Source: Cyrtodaria siliqua (Eukaryota; Mollusca; Bivalvia; Adapedonta; Hiatellidae). From it: a stretch of DNA of 64,000 nucleotides. Positions 1 through 10,647 of this stretch are shown here, one piece after another. The stretch is taken from positions 124,001-188,000 of the forward strand of contig JAWPHD010001229.1 of NCBI GenBank assembly GCA_037043455.1, read 5' to 3'. Every line of letters starts with the position of its first letter. The first letter of the stretch is position 1. The position numbers and the translations under genes were made by a program. Under the pieces are notes generated by a model. The model saw nothing but the letters and a program-made list of their open reading frames with translations. It was not told the DNA's origin and ran no database searches.

Positions 1-230
1 GAGCATGTCTGTCTACAGACTGGATAAAACATGAGTTATGCATGGTTTAGCTGTTTAATTTTCCTTTTACATGTCTGTTCTTCGTTTATTAGCTTGTTAT
101 GCTCCCCGAAATTTTCAGGGGAGCATATAGTCACCGCTTTGTCCGTCCGCGCCAACAATGGGAGTTTAGGAGAAATGGAAGGTGGTATATTGAGGTTTAG
201 GGGCTATTCGGGTTAATGAGCTTAAGCCCT
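1..230 (+). repeat. Interspersed repeat fragment with terminal-type hairpin
   Basis: At 98-127 a strong hairpin (TATGCTCCCC, 9-10 base loop, GGGGAGCATA) is followed by a 'tagtcaccgctttgtccgtccg' tract. This matches the hairpin-then-CCGTCC layout common in bivalve interspersed repeats. A smaller stem (gtctgtctacagac) lies near 7-20. No credible gene is present. Confidence 0.5.
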
Positions 231-1207
231 TAAGTATGTTGTCCAAAGCTGCATGGACAATCTTTAAGGGCTTTTACTTAATTTAGACACAACTTCCTAA
301 AATCCACATTAAGTTGGACAATCCACATGTCCAAACTGTACATATACTGTTATAAGTGTTGTCTCCCCTAGATCATCGACCCGATTTCAATTCTCGGTTC
401 TTTCCGTCATGCTTCGAAAGTTTGACGGAGCAATCCGAAATAATAGTGACTACTCGCCTATTTCCGGAATTTTTTCCATTTCCGTCACATCGATCTTTAT
501 CTGATCAACGATTCTGTCGGCAGTATTTGATTTTCACACTCACAGGAACGTTCTTGATTTTCTTGATTTTCGTTCTTGATTTTCACGAGTTTTCGCGATC
601 AACGAACTTTCTTCGTGGATGATCAGTAGGCCTACTATTATTATTTTCGTGTAATTAATATTACTATGAACATAATTTATTAATACTCTGTAATAATAAT
701 AAAAATAAGAATTAAACCATAGCATATCTGTTTGACACTATTTGTAAAAATCACTGCTTCGTTGCGAATTTGGGCAGGATTTGGGCCATGTGACATATAG
801 GCCATTTTGAAGAATGGATGTCGAGACGTTTCAGATTCTTTGTCTTGTTTTTATGATTCTGTCAGATTCTTTGTCTTGTTTTTATGATTCTGCTGTTGAC
901 AATGTCGATTTGCATCTGCATTGTTATTTCCATCGTAACAAGGCGATGGAATGCTTTTTAAATGATTAACACCCACAAAATACCGCCTTGTCATATAAAC
1001 ATGGCAACCACAAGAAAACAATGGTCTAGTTTAAACATATTTATTTCCAATAAATGTACATGGAAATGGGTCGGGCCACAAAGTTATTACAACATTAGAA
1101 ATCCAGCCCTCCCGCTACAAAATATTCATACAATTTAGACAACGGCAAACAAATTATTTCAAACAAATTATTGAAACTACAAAATATGAAATAAACAGGG
1201 AAAAAAA
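231..1207. other. No recognisable gene; small local duplications
   Basis: AT-rich sequence without a coding signal I trust. It contains a 31-bp direct tandem duplication at about 832-893 (cagattctttgtcttg repeated) and CTTGATTTT iterations at 550-590. The short open frames here have no family features. Confidence 0.5.
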
Positions 1208-1263
1208 GAGTGAGTGAGGGAGGGAGGGACAGAGGGAGGGAGGGAGAGAGAGAGAGAGAGAGA
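1208..1263 (+). repeat. (GAGG)n/(GA)n microsatellite
   Basis: Purine-only simple repeat: GAGT/GAGG units pass into a pure GA run. The Arg/Glu- or Ser/Leu-rich frames read through it are artefacts of the repeat. Confidence 0.95.
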
Positions 1264-1440
1264 CTTTTCAATATTGTTAGTGATCAGGGAAGAAGACATG
1301 TTAACACAAATTTGCGTGTTACACCGTTCAAGTAAAACATGTATAAGTGTAATAAAAAGAGACATCGTCATGAAGAGGATGCATTATAAATTACAAATCC
1401 AAATTAGCAGGTTGCTCAGAGTTGACTGTAGCATTTTTTT

Positions 1441-2242
1441 GGCAAATTCTAAGTTGAAAAGGGGCCATAACTCCATCAAAAATTGGTGGTTTGTAACAAA
1501 GTCGAAATTGACTTGTATTTTATGGTCTTAAACCCGTGTACCAAAAATTATTCAAATCCGTTGACCCTTTCATGAGTTATTGTCTGGACACCATTTTTTG
1601 GACAAATTCTAAGTTGGAAAGGGGCCATAACTCCGTAAAAAATTGGTGGTCTGTAACCAAAGTCGAACTTGACTTGTATTTTATGGTGTTATACCCGTGT
1701 ACCATAATATTATTTAAATCCATCAACCCTTTCACGAGTTATCGTCCGGACACCGTTTTTTGGACAAATTCTAAGTTGAAAAGGGGCCATAATTCCATCA
1801 TAAATTGGTGGTTTGTATATAAAGTCAAACTTGACCTGTATTTTATAGTCTTAAACCCGTGTACCAAAAATTATTTAAATCCGTAGACCCTTTCATGAGT
1901 TATCGTCCGGACACCGTTTTTTTGGGCAAATTCTAAGTTGAAAAGGGGCCATAACTCCATCAAAAATTGGTGGTTTGTAACCAAAGTCGAACTTGACTTG
2001 TATTTTAAGGTGTTATACCCGTGTACAAAATATTATTTAAATCCATCAACCCTTTCATGAGTTATCGTCCGGACACCGTTTCTTGGGCAAATTCTAAGTT
2101 GAAAAGGGGCTATAACTCCGTAAAAAATTGGTGGTTTGTAACCAAAGTCGAACTTGACATGTATTTTATGGTGCTATACCCGTGTACGAAATATTATTTA
2201 AATCCATCAAGCCTTTCATGAGTTATCGTCCGGACACCGTAA
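1441..2242 (+). repeat. 161-bp tandem array, 5 copies
   Basis: Units begin 'GCAAATTCTAAGTTG' at about 1441, 1601, 1763, 1925 and 2086, giving a period of 160-162 bp. Each holds 'GGGGCCATAACTCC' and 'AAAATTGGTGGTTTGTAA' and ends 'GTCCGGACACCG'. The array abuts another repeat at 2243 without a unique spacer. The 60-116 residue frames inside are repeat translations. Confidence 0.9.
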
Positions 2243-2740
2243 AACAAGAGGTCAATGACCTTGAAGCTCTACTGATTGATTTTGATTTCAGGAAGTAGTC
2301 GCTACAAACTTGTTTTTTGAAAAATTATTTTTAGCCGTGGCGGCCATCTTGAATTTCCGGCCGACCTGATATTTTGCTAGGATCATCAAACAGCGTGTCA
2401 CACATAAGACCCAGGTCCCTAGGTCTACGGTCAAGGTCACACTTAGAGGTCAAAGGTCAAAAACTGGGATGAAATGTCATGTCCGGGGCCATAACTTTGC
2501 CATGCATCAAGGGATTTCGAAATCACCTGGCACAAATGTTCACCATCATCACACGGTGTGTTACACTCAAGACCCAGGTCCCTAGGTCCATGGTCAAGGT
2601 CACACTTAGAGGTAAAGGTAAAAAATTGGGATAAAACTGCAGTGAGGGAAGATATACACATTTTTGTGACAAAACCCATCTAGTTAAAGCTGTCAATGGG
2701 GGCATAGTGTTTCACAAACACATCTCGTTATTTCCAAATT
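2243..2740 (+). repeat. Chimeric repeat: pearl-like head plus two GGTCAAGGTCA units
   Basis: The head at 2243-2375 (AACAAGAGGTCAATGACC, then one half-monomer) matches the family at 4139, 8719, 27546 and 61856. At about 2376 it switches to another family with two units of 'AAGACCCAGGTCCCTAGGTC', about 165 bp apart, and a tail 'AAAGCTGTCAATGGGGGCAT'. This suggests one element inserted into, or recombined with, another. Confidence 0.7.
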
Positions 2741-2754
2741 ACAATGCTAATATG

Positions 2755-3068
2755 CAGGGTTCTCCGCAGAAAATTTTGAAGCTGTAGTGGCATAAGTTAT
2801 GGACTATCAGGCCCCTTGTGAATCCCACCTTGTTAATAATGCGGCCCCTGGATAAACAGTAACCCTAACTGATAAGTAAACCCCAAATGTCAAATGCATG
2901 TACAGCAGACGGGTTTTGAAAACATTGTGGGAAAAGGAGATTGCTCGTAACAAAATCATGCAAATTATGATAAGTTGTAGGCGAACTTTTTAAGGCGAAG
3001 GGTAACTGTATTGCATTTCTTGAAGGTGTAGGCGGCCACTACAGCTTATTGACCTGGGGAGAACCCTG
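2755..3068. mobile_element. MITE, CAGGGTTCTCC termini, 5-bp TSD ATATG
   Basis: The 314-bp segment starts CAGGGTTCTCC (2755-2765) and ends GGAGAACCCTG (3058-3068), exact inverted complements. ATATG directly precedes it (2750-2754) and follows it (3069-3073), as expected of a target-site duplication. No coding capacity. CAGGG termini suggest an hAT-like group, but hAT usually makes 8-bp duplications, so the superfamily is left open. Confidence 0.85.
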
Positions 3069-3073
3069 ATATG

Positions 3074-3685
3074 AATTATTCTTTTCTCTCTTTGCTCATA
3101 AAATAAGTAACCTACTTCCCATAATTAGTTCCTTAAGAAAAATAATTACAAAAAGCCTCGAAATAACCTCCTACGATGTATATACATCCGGATGACCGAC
3201 ATGATCACAACCGCCTTTTTGATTTTGACAGGTCGGAGGTCATGTTTTATGCAAAAAATGGAACGGTTGCCCGATTTTGTTCATAAAACATTGATTCATC
3301 CTTCTGGGAGCATGTGCAGATCATCAGACTGGTTATAGCTGAGTTAATACATGTATATTTGTATCACACGATTGCGTAGACCTTGTGCTATTTATACAGG
3401 GGATACGGAAATTCAGTGTTGCAACTTCACTATAGTTATACAACAATAATTTGGCTATGTTAGCATATCTCAAAACATAATTTCGACAAAAATGTAACCA
3501 TGAAAAACATGAAATCCATTCCGGTGGATTTCGGGAATTTGTCTTAACTTTGATATAATATGTCACATTGCCTTCAGATTTCAGACGTTCCTCCGAACAC
3601 TCTTGTAGTATACATGACATGTACAGCTAAAAACCATTTCATTAAACCTCCTTTTCTAAACTTGGGTTATTCTTTTTTTTTCCAG
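3074..3685. other. No gene recognised
   Basis: AT-rich sequence with a 'TCTGGGAGCATGTGCAGATC' type repeat scrap at about 3300-3340. It ends in a polypyrimidine tract and AG (3670-3685) that could be the acceptor of the exon that follows. Confidence 0.4.
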
Positions 3686-3911
3686 CCCAGAAAAAGTAGA
3701 CGCGTTTCAGTCTGCTGAACATATGAAATCGCCAGTGATAATCTCGAATGTCACAGTTAAACCAGTCCTTGGAGGCAAAGAAGTCACTGTATCAAGATCT
3801 TCAAACATTGAAATCTCGAAGAAAAAGCTATTCTTCGATCCGAAATCCAGGATTCCTGAAACAACTGCCCCTGAAATGCCCCTGAATACAATCACAGCTC
3901 CAAACATACCA
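3686..3911 (+). CDS. Candidate internal coding exon, unknown protein
   Basis: A polypyrimidine tract ending TTTTTTTTCCAG (to 3685) and a GTAAGT donor at 3912 bracket 226 bp that are open in one frame for 75 codons. The translation begins PEKVDAFQSAEHMKSP and ends near NTITAPNIP. Composition is ordinary (Val, Ile, Lys, Thr, Pro), not repeat-like, and the segment is not duplicated elsewhere in the window. It would take one base to complete the preceding codon and end at a codon boundary. No domain is recognised and no partner exon was found on either side; repeats begin at 4139. It could be a real exon of a long-intron gene or a chance open frame. Confidence 0.4.
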
Positions 3912-4138
3912 GTAAGTAATATTATATTTCTAGCAAAATATCTATGAAGCCAAAACAAACAAAAGTTGGCATTAAGTGTTACCTTCTGTCATGCTTTATA
4001 CATATGTTCTTCACAAAGTATAACGAAGACCGTTATCAAAATGGTAGTAATGTCTTCTCTCCTTGGCATTCAGGGTTGCAGGCATAGCATTACGACTGTA
4101 TAGCCAGTGCCAGGATAAAAGTTATCTATTGGTTGTTA

Positions 4139-5358
4139 AACAAGAGGTCAATGACCTTGAAGCTCTACTGATTGATTTTGATTTCAGGAAGTAGTCGCTA
4201 CAAACTTGTTTTTTGAAATTTTATTTTTAGGCGTGGCGGCCATCTTGAATTTCCGACCGACCTGAAATTTTGCTAGGATCAATTAGACATCAAGAGCAAC
4301 ATTCCTGTGAAGTTTCATGAAAATCCGTCAAGTAGTTTCAGAGGAGTAGTCGCTACAAGTTTTCATTATATAACTCTATGTAAACAAAGCTGGCCGCTGA
4401 CAGCCATGTTTAAGATCGAATCAAAACGATTTTTGACAAGGACCAACATCATGTCATGCTGATCATTTTAGAAAAAGTCCCATATCAATATCACTTATAG
4501 TTTTCAAGAAGTAGTCGCTACAAACTTGTATTTTGAAAATATATTTTCAGCAATGGCGGCCATCTTGAATTTCCGGCCGACCTGAAATTTTGCTAGGATC
4601 AATTAGACATCAAGAGCAACATTTGTGTGAAGTTTCATGAACATCCGTCAAGTATTTTCAGAGGAGTAGTCGCTACAAGTTTTCATTATATAACTCTATG
4701 TAAACAAATATGGCCACTGGCAGCCATGTTTAACGTCGAATCAAAAAAATGTTCGACTCGGATAACCATCATGTCATGCTGATCATTTTAGAAAAAGTCC
4801 CATATCAATATCACTTATAGTTTTCAAGAAGTAGTCGCTACAAACTTATTTTTTAAAAATCTATTTTTAGCTGTGGCGGCCATCTTGAATTTCTGGCCGA
4901 TCTGAAATTTTGCTAGGATCAATAAGACATTAAGAGCAACATTCCTGTAAAGTTTCATGAAAATCTGCAAAGTAGTTTCAGAGAAGTAGTCCCTACAAGT
5001 TTTTACTCTATAACTGTTATGTAAACAAAGATGGCCGCTGGTAGCCATTTTTAACGTCGAATCAAAATGATTTTTGACAAGGACCAACATCATGTCATGC
5101 TGATCATTTTAGAAAAAAGTCCATATCAATATCACTTATAGTTTTCAAGAAGTAGTCGCTACAAACTTGTATTATTATTTTTAGCCGTGGCCGCCATCTT
5201 GAATTTCCGGCCGATCTGAAATTTTGCTAGGATCAATAAGACATCAAGAGCAACATTCCTGTGAAGTTTCATGAAAATCCGAGAAGTAGTTTCAGAGGAG
5301 TAGTCGCTACAAGTTTTCATTATATAACTCTATATAAACAAAGATGGCCGCTGGCAGC
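4139..5358 (+). mobile_element. Pearl-like tandem-repeat element, copy A, 3' truncated
   Basis: Starts AACAAGAGGTCAATGACCTT, containing the hairpin AGGTCA-A-TGACCT. About 320-bp dimeric monomers follow, each with two 'TAGTCGCTACAA' motifs and paired 'GCGGCCATCTTGAATTT' and 'AAGATGGCCGCTGGCAGC' motifs. Unlike copies B, C and D it lacks the (ACGG)n tract and 3' hairpin. It stops inside a monomer at about 5358, where the GEDG minisatellite starts. Confidence 0.85.
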
Positions 5359-6540
5359 AATGAAGATGGAGACCATGTTAGCCAGGGCGAAGATGGAGTT
5401 CGTACAGACCAAGAAGAAGATGTAAGTCGGGGTGAAGATGGAGACCATGCAAGCCAGGGTGAAGATGGAGACCATGTAAGCCAGGGCGAAGATGGAGTTG
5501 GTACAGACCAAGGGAAAAATAGAGATCATGTAAGCCAGGGTGAAGATGGAGACCGTGTTAGCCAGGGTGAAGATGGATACCGTGTAAGCCAGGGTGAAGT
5601 TGGAATTCATACAGAACAAGGGGAAGATGGAGATTGTGTATGCCAGCGTGAAGATGGAGTTCGTACAGACCAAGGGGAAGATGGAGATTGTGTAAGCCAG
5701 GGTGAAGATGGAGATCGTGCAAACTAGGGTGAAGATGGTGTTTGTACAGACCAAGGGGAAGCTGGAAATCGTGTAAGCCAGGGTGAATATGGAGTTCGTA
5801 CAGACCAAGGGGAAGATGGAAATTACGTAAGCCACGGTGAAGATGGAGTTCGTACAGGCCAAGGAGAAGATGAAGAATGTACAGGCCAAAAGGCAAACAG
5901 AAAGCGAGCTAAGGGACAGCATAAAAGAAATAAAAAAATATTGAAATATAAAAAAAAAAAGGCAGATAAACAATAAACAGTACAGGAGGCAGATAGAATT
6001 TGTACATCCCAGATAGAAGATGGAGATCCTGCAAAGCAGGGTGAAGATGGAGTTCGTACAGACCAAGGGGAAGATGGAGATTATGTAAGCCAGGGTGAAG
6101 ATGGAGATCGTGTAAGCCAGTGTGAAGTTGGAGTTCGTACAGAACAAGGAGAAGATGAAGATTGTGTAAGCCAGGGTGAAGATGGAGTTCGTACAGACCA
6201 AGGGGAAGATGGAGATTGTGTAAGCCAGGGTGAAGATGGAGATCGTACAGACCAAGGGGAAGATGGAGATTGTGTAAGCCAGGTTGAAGATGGAGATCAT
6301 GCAAACCAGGTTGTAGACGGAGTTTGTACAGACCAAGGGGAAGATGGAAATTGTGTAAGCCAGGGTGAAGATGGAATTCGTACAGGCCAAGGAGAAGATG
6401 AAGAATGTACAGGCCAACAGGCAAACAGAAAGCAAGCTAAGGGACAGCATAAAAGAAATAAAAAAATATTGAAATATAAAAAAAAAAGGCAGATAAACAA
6501 CAAACGGTCCAGGAGGCAGATAGAGTTTGTACATCCCAGG
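5359..6540 (+). repeat. 27-bp coding minisatellite (GEDG repeats) with ~527-bp higher-order duplication
   Basis: Units of 27 bp encode 9-residue GEDGxxxxQ repeats, for example GEDGDRVSQ and GEDGVRTDQ. Two higher-order blocks each end with a basic segment (KRAKGQHKRNKKILKYKK): 'gcaaacagaaagc' recurs at 5892 and 6421, and 'ttgtacatcccag' at about 5999 and 6525. Stops interrupt the frame at 5725-5727 and near 5973. The antisense strand is open for 413 codons, a by-product of the repeat. Confidence 0.9.
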
Positions 6541-7363
6541 TAGAAGATGGAGATCCTGCAAAGCAGGGTGAAGATCAAAAACATACAGTCCTGGGTGACA
6601 GAGTTATCGCAGATCAGTGGAAAGATAGAGTTTGTGAAGTCCAGGATGAAGATAGCAAACGTGCAGACATGGGTGAAACTGCAGGCCATGAGGAGAATGA
6701 AACGCGCGCAGGTGAAGGGAGGGATGGAGTTATTACAGTTTCTGATGAAGATATAATAGGCAGTTCCTACTCAAGTGATTCAAGTATAATCAGTGAAAAG
6801 AAAGAAAGCAAATGTACCGTGAAAAAAACTAAACCCAAAAAGACTATTACCAATCGAAGTAAAAGCAGTAAGAGCTCGGAATATGGAGTCAAATGTAATG
6901 GTGGTGAACATGACAGAAAGCGAGCTGAAAGACAGTATGACCGTAAGACAAGTGTAAGTAGCCACCTGGAACACAAAACCAAAGGTAACGAAAAGGACAT
7001 AAACCAAGTTAAAAGACACTATGACAGTTTTACAAGTGTAAGTAGCGACAGCTCTGGACGTGAGACCAAAGGTAATGAAAAGAACAAAAAGCGAGCTAAA
7101 GGACCGTATGGTAGTTACAAAGGTGAAAGTAGGGACAGCTCTGAACATGAGACCAAAGGTAGTGAAAAGAACAGAAAGCGAGCTAAAGGACAGCATGACA
7201 GTTACACAAGTGAAAGTAGCGACAGCTCTGAATGTGAGACCAAAGGTAGTGAAAAGAACAGAAAGCAAGCTACAGGACAGCATGACAGTTACACAAGTGA
7301 AAGTAGTGACAGCTCTGAATGTGAGACCCAAGGTAGTGAAAAGAACAGAAAGCGAGCTAAAGG
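5359..7363 (+). pseudogene. Acidic/SR-type repeat gene, 5' part, interrupted by transposon
   Basis: After the GEDG repeats the frame continues through an acidic linker (DEDSKRADMGETAG, about 6640-6680), a Ser-rich acidic stretch (SSYSSDSSIISEKK) and a basic region. It then enters 29-residue repeats of the form DSYTSESSDSSE..TKGSEKNRKRAK (about 6910-7363, 87-bp period). The frame is cut at codon AAA-GG by the left end of the 18.65-kb insertion. The same 29-residue repeats resume at 26018 in frame. The 252-codon open frame starting at 6669 therefore ends in transposon sequence (its last ~20 codons, to 7424). Copy A of the pearl-like element replaces whatever lay upstream. Stops and indels in the 5' repeats argue for a pseudogene, though introns cannot be excluded. 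Low-complexity acidic and SR/KR proteins are often nuclear, but no function is assigned. Confidence 0.7.
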
Positions 7364-7389
7364 CCCAGTCAGCACGCACAAAGCGGGCC
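7364..7389 (+). repeat. Left terminal inverted repeat of the 18.65-kb element
   Basis: Starts CCCAGTCAGCACGCAC and pairs with 25990-26015 with two mismatches. The 5' flank GG (7362-7363) is the putative target duplication. Confidence 0.8.
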
Positions 7390-8080
7390 ACTGTCGGCAA
7401 AAGGGTGGCAGCGGGCCGATATAAAACGATTGTTGTCATTTGATGTCATAAAAACATATTTTATTATATTGTTTTATCATTTTTTCATTAAAAAAGTTTG
7501 TCGCTTAGGTTTTAAGTGTTTTTAGTTTATGAATGCGGGCCGCCGGTGGGCCGCTGATGGTCCGCGATGTGGATTGTGGGAACATGGATTGTCTATCTTG
7601 GGCATTTTATCCCAAATTTTTTTTTTACATTTTGTATTTATTATGAGTCATATAATTGTATTTCAGCATAATACAAATAAGTGTGGTAAGTGGAAACAAA
7701 AAAAATATTTTTTTAAGAATAAACAGTTCAATTACGCATGCGCTAGCTGAGATATTGGCGCTGAAAAAAGGACAACTAGAAAACATTGAAAATACATTCT
7801 AATTAACTTACATTAATTAAGTATTGAAAAGAAAAAATACGTAAGTTTTGAATTGTAACGAATCCCTAGGGTAAATTGTAGCCTGATATATGAACAGTTT
7901 CTGTCCCTTTCTAACATGAAATTACGACAAAGTAAAATTTGTCATCAGTTTTCGCGACTTGGCAGTTAAAAGGGAAACACAAATATGCTTAAAGGGCAAC
8001 ACCATCAACACATTCATGTAAACATATACATACCAACAATTAATAATGAGTTCATGATTAAAATAATTTAAAAGTTCCCC
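7390..8080. other. Subterminal GCGGGCC motifs, then AT-rich spacer
   Basis: GCGGGCC-type motifs occur at about 7383-7420 and 7535-7570, mirrored by GGCCCGC motifs at 25840-25998 near the opposite end, as in subterminal transposase-binding arrays. The rest is AT-rich with no gene. The 73-codon frame at 7529-7750 starts in the GC motif and is not convincing. Confidence 0.5.
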
Positions 8081-8089
8081 TTACCAAAA

Positions 8090-8665
8090 ATATAGGCTTC
8101 TGGCGACTATTTGCTGCAACTCTGCGGCAAACATTGCTGCAAAGCTGCGGCAGACAAGTTTGCGGCGATGTTGCGGTACACTTTTATCATGCAAATGAGG
8201 TCTGCGGCAAAGTTGCAGCGAACAAATATGCAAATGAGGTTCTGGTGATGTTCTGGCGATGTTCACCGCAACTTTGCCGCAGACCTCATTTGCATGGTAA
8301 AAGTGTGCGGCAACTTTGCAGCAAACTTCATTTGCATAACGCTTTTAGCTGTAATCTTCTGGCGATGTTTTGGCGATGTTTGCTGCAACTTTGCCGCAGA
8401 CCTCATTTGCATGGTAAAAGTGTGCGGCAACTTTGCAGCAAACTTCATTTGCATAACGCTTTTAGCTGTAATCTTCTGGCGATGTTTTGGCGATGTTTGC
8501 TGCAACTTTGCCGCAGACCTCATTTGCATGGTAAAAGTGTGCGGCAACTTTGCAGCAAACTTCATTTGCATAAAATGTTTCTCTGCACTGTTCTGGCGAT
8601 GCTTGTGGTGATGTTTGCTGCAAAGTTGCGGCAATGTTCGCCAACACATCGCGGCAAATGTTTTC
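8090..8665. repeat. 117-bp tandem repeat with an inverted copy upstream
   Basis: 'CTGGCGATG' or 'CTGGTGATG' units recur at 8242, 8359, 8476 and 8593, an exact 117-bp period. Each holds 'GCAACTTTGCCGCAGACC' and 'GCGGCAACTTTGCAGCAAAC', both followed by CATTTGCAT. At 8100-8235 the same motifs run in opposite orientation (GCAAATGAGGTCTGCGGC), so the block is a large imperfect palindrome. As 117 is a multiple of three, several frames stay open; these are not genes. Confidence 0.9.
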
Positions 8666-8718
8666 AAAATAAATAATGGACTGAAATTATGAAATGGAAC
8701 AATGGTGCGCCGTTTTAA

Positions 8719-10637
8719 AACAAGAGGTCAATGACCTTGAAGCTCTACTGATTGATTTTGATTTCAGGAAGTAGTCGCTACAGACTTTTTTTTGAAAATC
8801 TATTTTTAACCGTGGCGGCCATCTTGAATTTCCGGCCGACCTGAAATTTTGCTAGGATCAATTAGACATTAAGAGAAACATTCCTGTGAAGTTTCATGAA
8901 AATCCGTCAAGTAGTTTCAGAGGTGTAGTCGCTACAAGTTTTCATTATATAACTCTATGTAAACAAAGATGGCCGCTGGTAGCCATGTTTAACGTCAAAT
9001 CAAAACGATTTTCGACAAGGACCAACATCATGTCATACTTATCATTTTAGAAAAAGTCCCATATCAATATCTCTTATAGTTTTGAAGAAGTAGTCGCTAC
9101 AAACTTATTTATTTTAAATCTATTTTTAGCTGTGGCGGCCATCTTGAATTTCCGGCCGACCTGAAATTTTTCTAGGATCAACTAGACATCAAGATCAACA
9201 TTCCTGTGAAGTTTCATGAAAATCCGTCAAGTAGTTTCAGAGGTGTAGTCGCTACAAGTTTTCATTATATAACTCTATGTAAACAAAGATGGCCGCTGGT
9301 AGCCATGTTTAACGTCAAATCAAAACGATTTTCGACAAGGACCAACATCATGTCATACTTATCATTTTAGAAAAAGTCCCATATCAATATCTCTTATAGT
9401 TTTGAAGAAGTAGTCGCTACAAACTTATTTATTTTAAATCTATTTTTAGCTGTGGCGGCCATCTTGAATTTCCGGCCGACCTGAAATTTTTCTAGGATCA
9501 ACTAGACATCAAGATCAACATTCCTGTGAAGTTTCATGAACATCCGTCAAGTAGTTTCAGAGGAGTAGTCGCTACAAGTTTTTACTATATAACTCTGTGT
9601 AACCAAAGATGGCCACTGGCAGCCATGTTTAACGTCGAATCAAAATAATTTTCCACAAGGATCAACATCATGTCATGCTGATCATTTTAGAAAAAGTCCC
9701 ATATCAATATCACTTATAGTTTTCAAGAAGTAGTCGCTACAAACTTGTATTTTGAAAATCTATTTTTAGCCATGGCGGCCATCTTGAATTTCCGGCCGAC
9801 CTGAAATTTTGCTAGGATCAATTAGACATTAAGAGCAACATTCCAGTAAAGTTTCATGAAAATCCGCCAAGTAGTTTCAGAGGATTAGTCGCTACAAGTT
9901 TTTACTATATAACTCTATGTAAACAAAGATGGCCGCTGGCAGCCACGTTTAACGTCGAATCAAAACGATTTTTGATAAGGACCAACATCATGTCATGCTG
10001 ATCATTTTAGAAAAAGTCCCATATCAATATCACTTATAGTTTTCAAGAAGTAGTCGCTACAAACTTGTATTTTGAAAATTTATTTTTAGCCGTGGCGGCC
10101 ATCTTGAATTTCCGGCCGACCTGAAATTTTGCTAGGATCATTTAGACATCAAGAGCAACATTCATGTGAAGTTTCATGAAAATCCGTCAAGTAGTTTCAG
10201 AGGAGTAGTCGCTACAAGTTTTCATTATATAACTCTATGTAAACAAAGATGGCCGCTGGCAGCCATGTTTAACGTCAAATCAAAACGATTTTCGACAAGG
10301 ACCAACATCATGTCATGCTGATCATTTTAGAAAAAGTCCCATATCTATATCAGTTATAGTTTTCAAGAAGTAGTCGCTACAAACTTGAATTTAAAAAATC
10401 TATTTTTAGCTTTGGCGGCCATCTTGGATTTCACATCAACATGAATTTTTGCTAGGTTCAACTAGACTTCATGGGCAACATTTCTGTAAAGTTTTATGAA
10501 TATCCATCCAGTAGTTTCAGAGGAGTAGTCGCTACAAATAAAAGTTAACGGACAGACGGACAGACAGACGGACGGACGGACGACGGACGCCGCACCACGG
10601 CATAAGCTCTGCTGATCTCTGATCAGTAGAGCTAAAA
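8719..10637 (+). mobile_element. Pearl-like tandem-repeat element, copy B, complete
   Basis: 5' end AACAAGAGGTCAATGACCTT with 13-bp hairpin. 'TAGTCGCTAC' recurs at 9091, 9411, 9731, 10051 and 10371, an exact 320-bp period with an extra internal copy per monomer. The terminal monomer is distinct ('TTGGATTTCACATCAACATG'). An ACGG/ACAG tract (10550-10590) and the hairpin GCTCTGCTGATC-TCT-GATCAGTAGAGC, then TAAAA, close it. The layout resembles the pearl/HINE class described from bivalves: hairpin ends, ~160-bp core repeats and an ACGG microsatellite. No protein is encoded. Confidence 0.85.
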
Positions 10638-10647
10638 ATATATTATA

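Noticed and set aside
1208..1531. 105-codon frame starting in the GA repeat
   Set aside because: Arg/Glu run from the microsatellite followed by sequence entering the 161-bp array.
5320..6561. 413-codon minus-strand frame rich in Phe/Ile/Ser
   Set aside because: Antisense of the GEDG coding minisatellite; three minus-strand frames are open at once, as expected of a 27-bp repeat.
6780..7439. 219-codon minus-strand hydrophobic frame resembling a membrane protein
   Set aside because: Antisense of the Ser/Lys/Arg coding repeats (reverse complement of the 87-bp units); periodic FSSLSVLFTTFGL motif mirrors the repeat. The same applies to 25998-26315 minus.
8134..8676. 180-codon and neighbouring frames on both strands
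   Set aside because: Products of the 117-bp tandem/inverted repeat, whose period is a multiple of three.
8719..10637. Classical Helitron with CTRR end
   Set aside because: A 3' hairpin and a CTAA are present, but the hairpin directly abuts the end, heads lack TC, and no Rep/helicase is found; a pearl/HINE-like label fits better.
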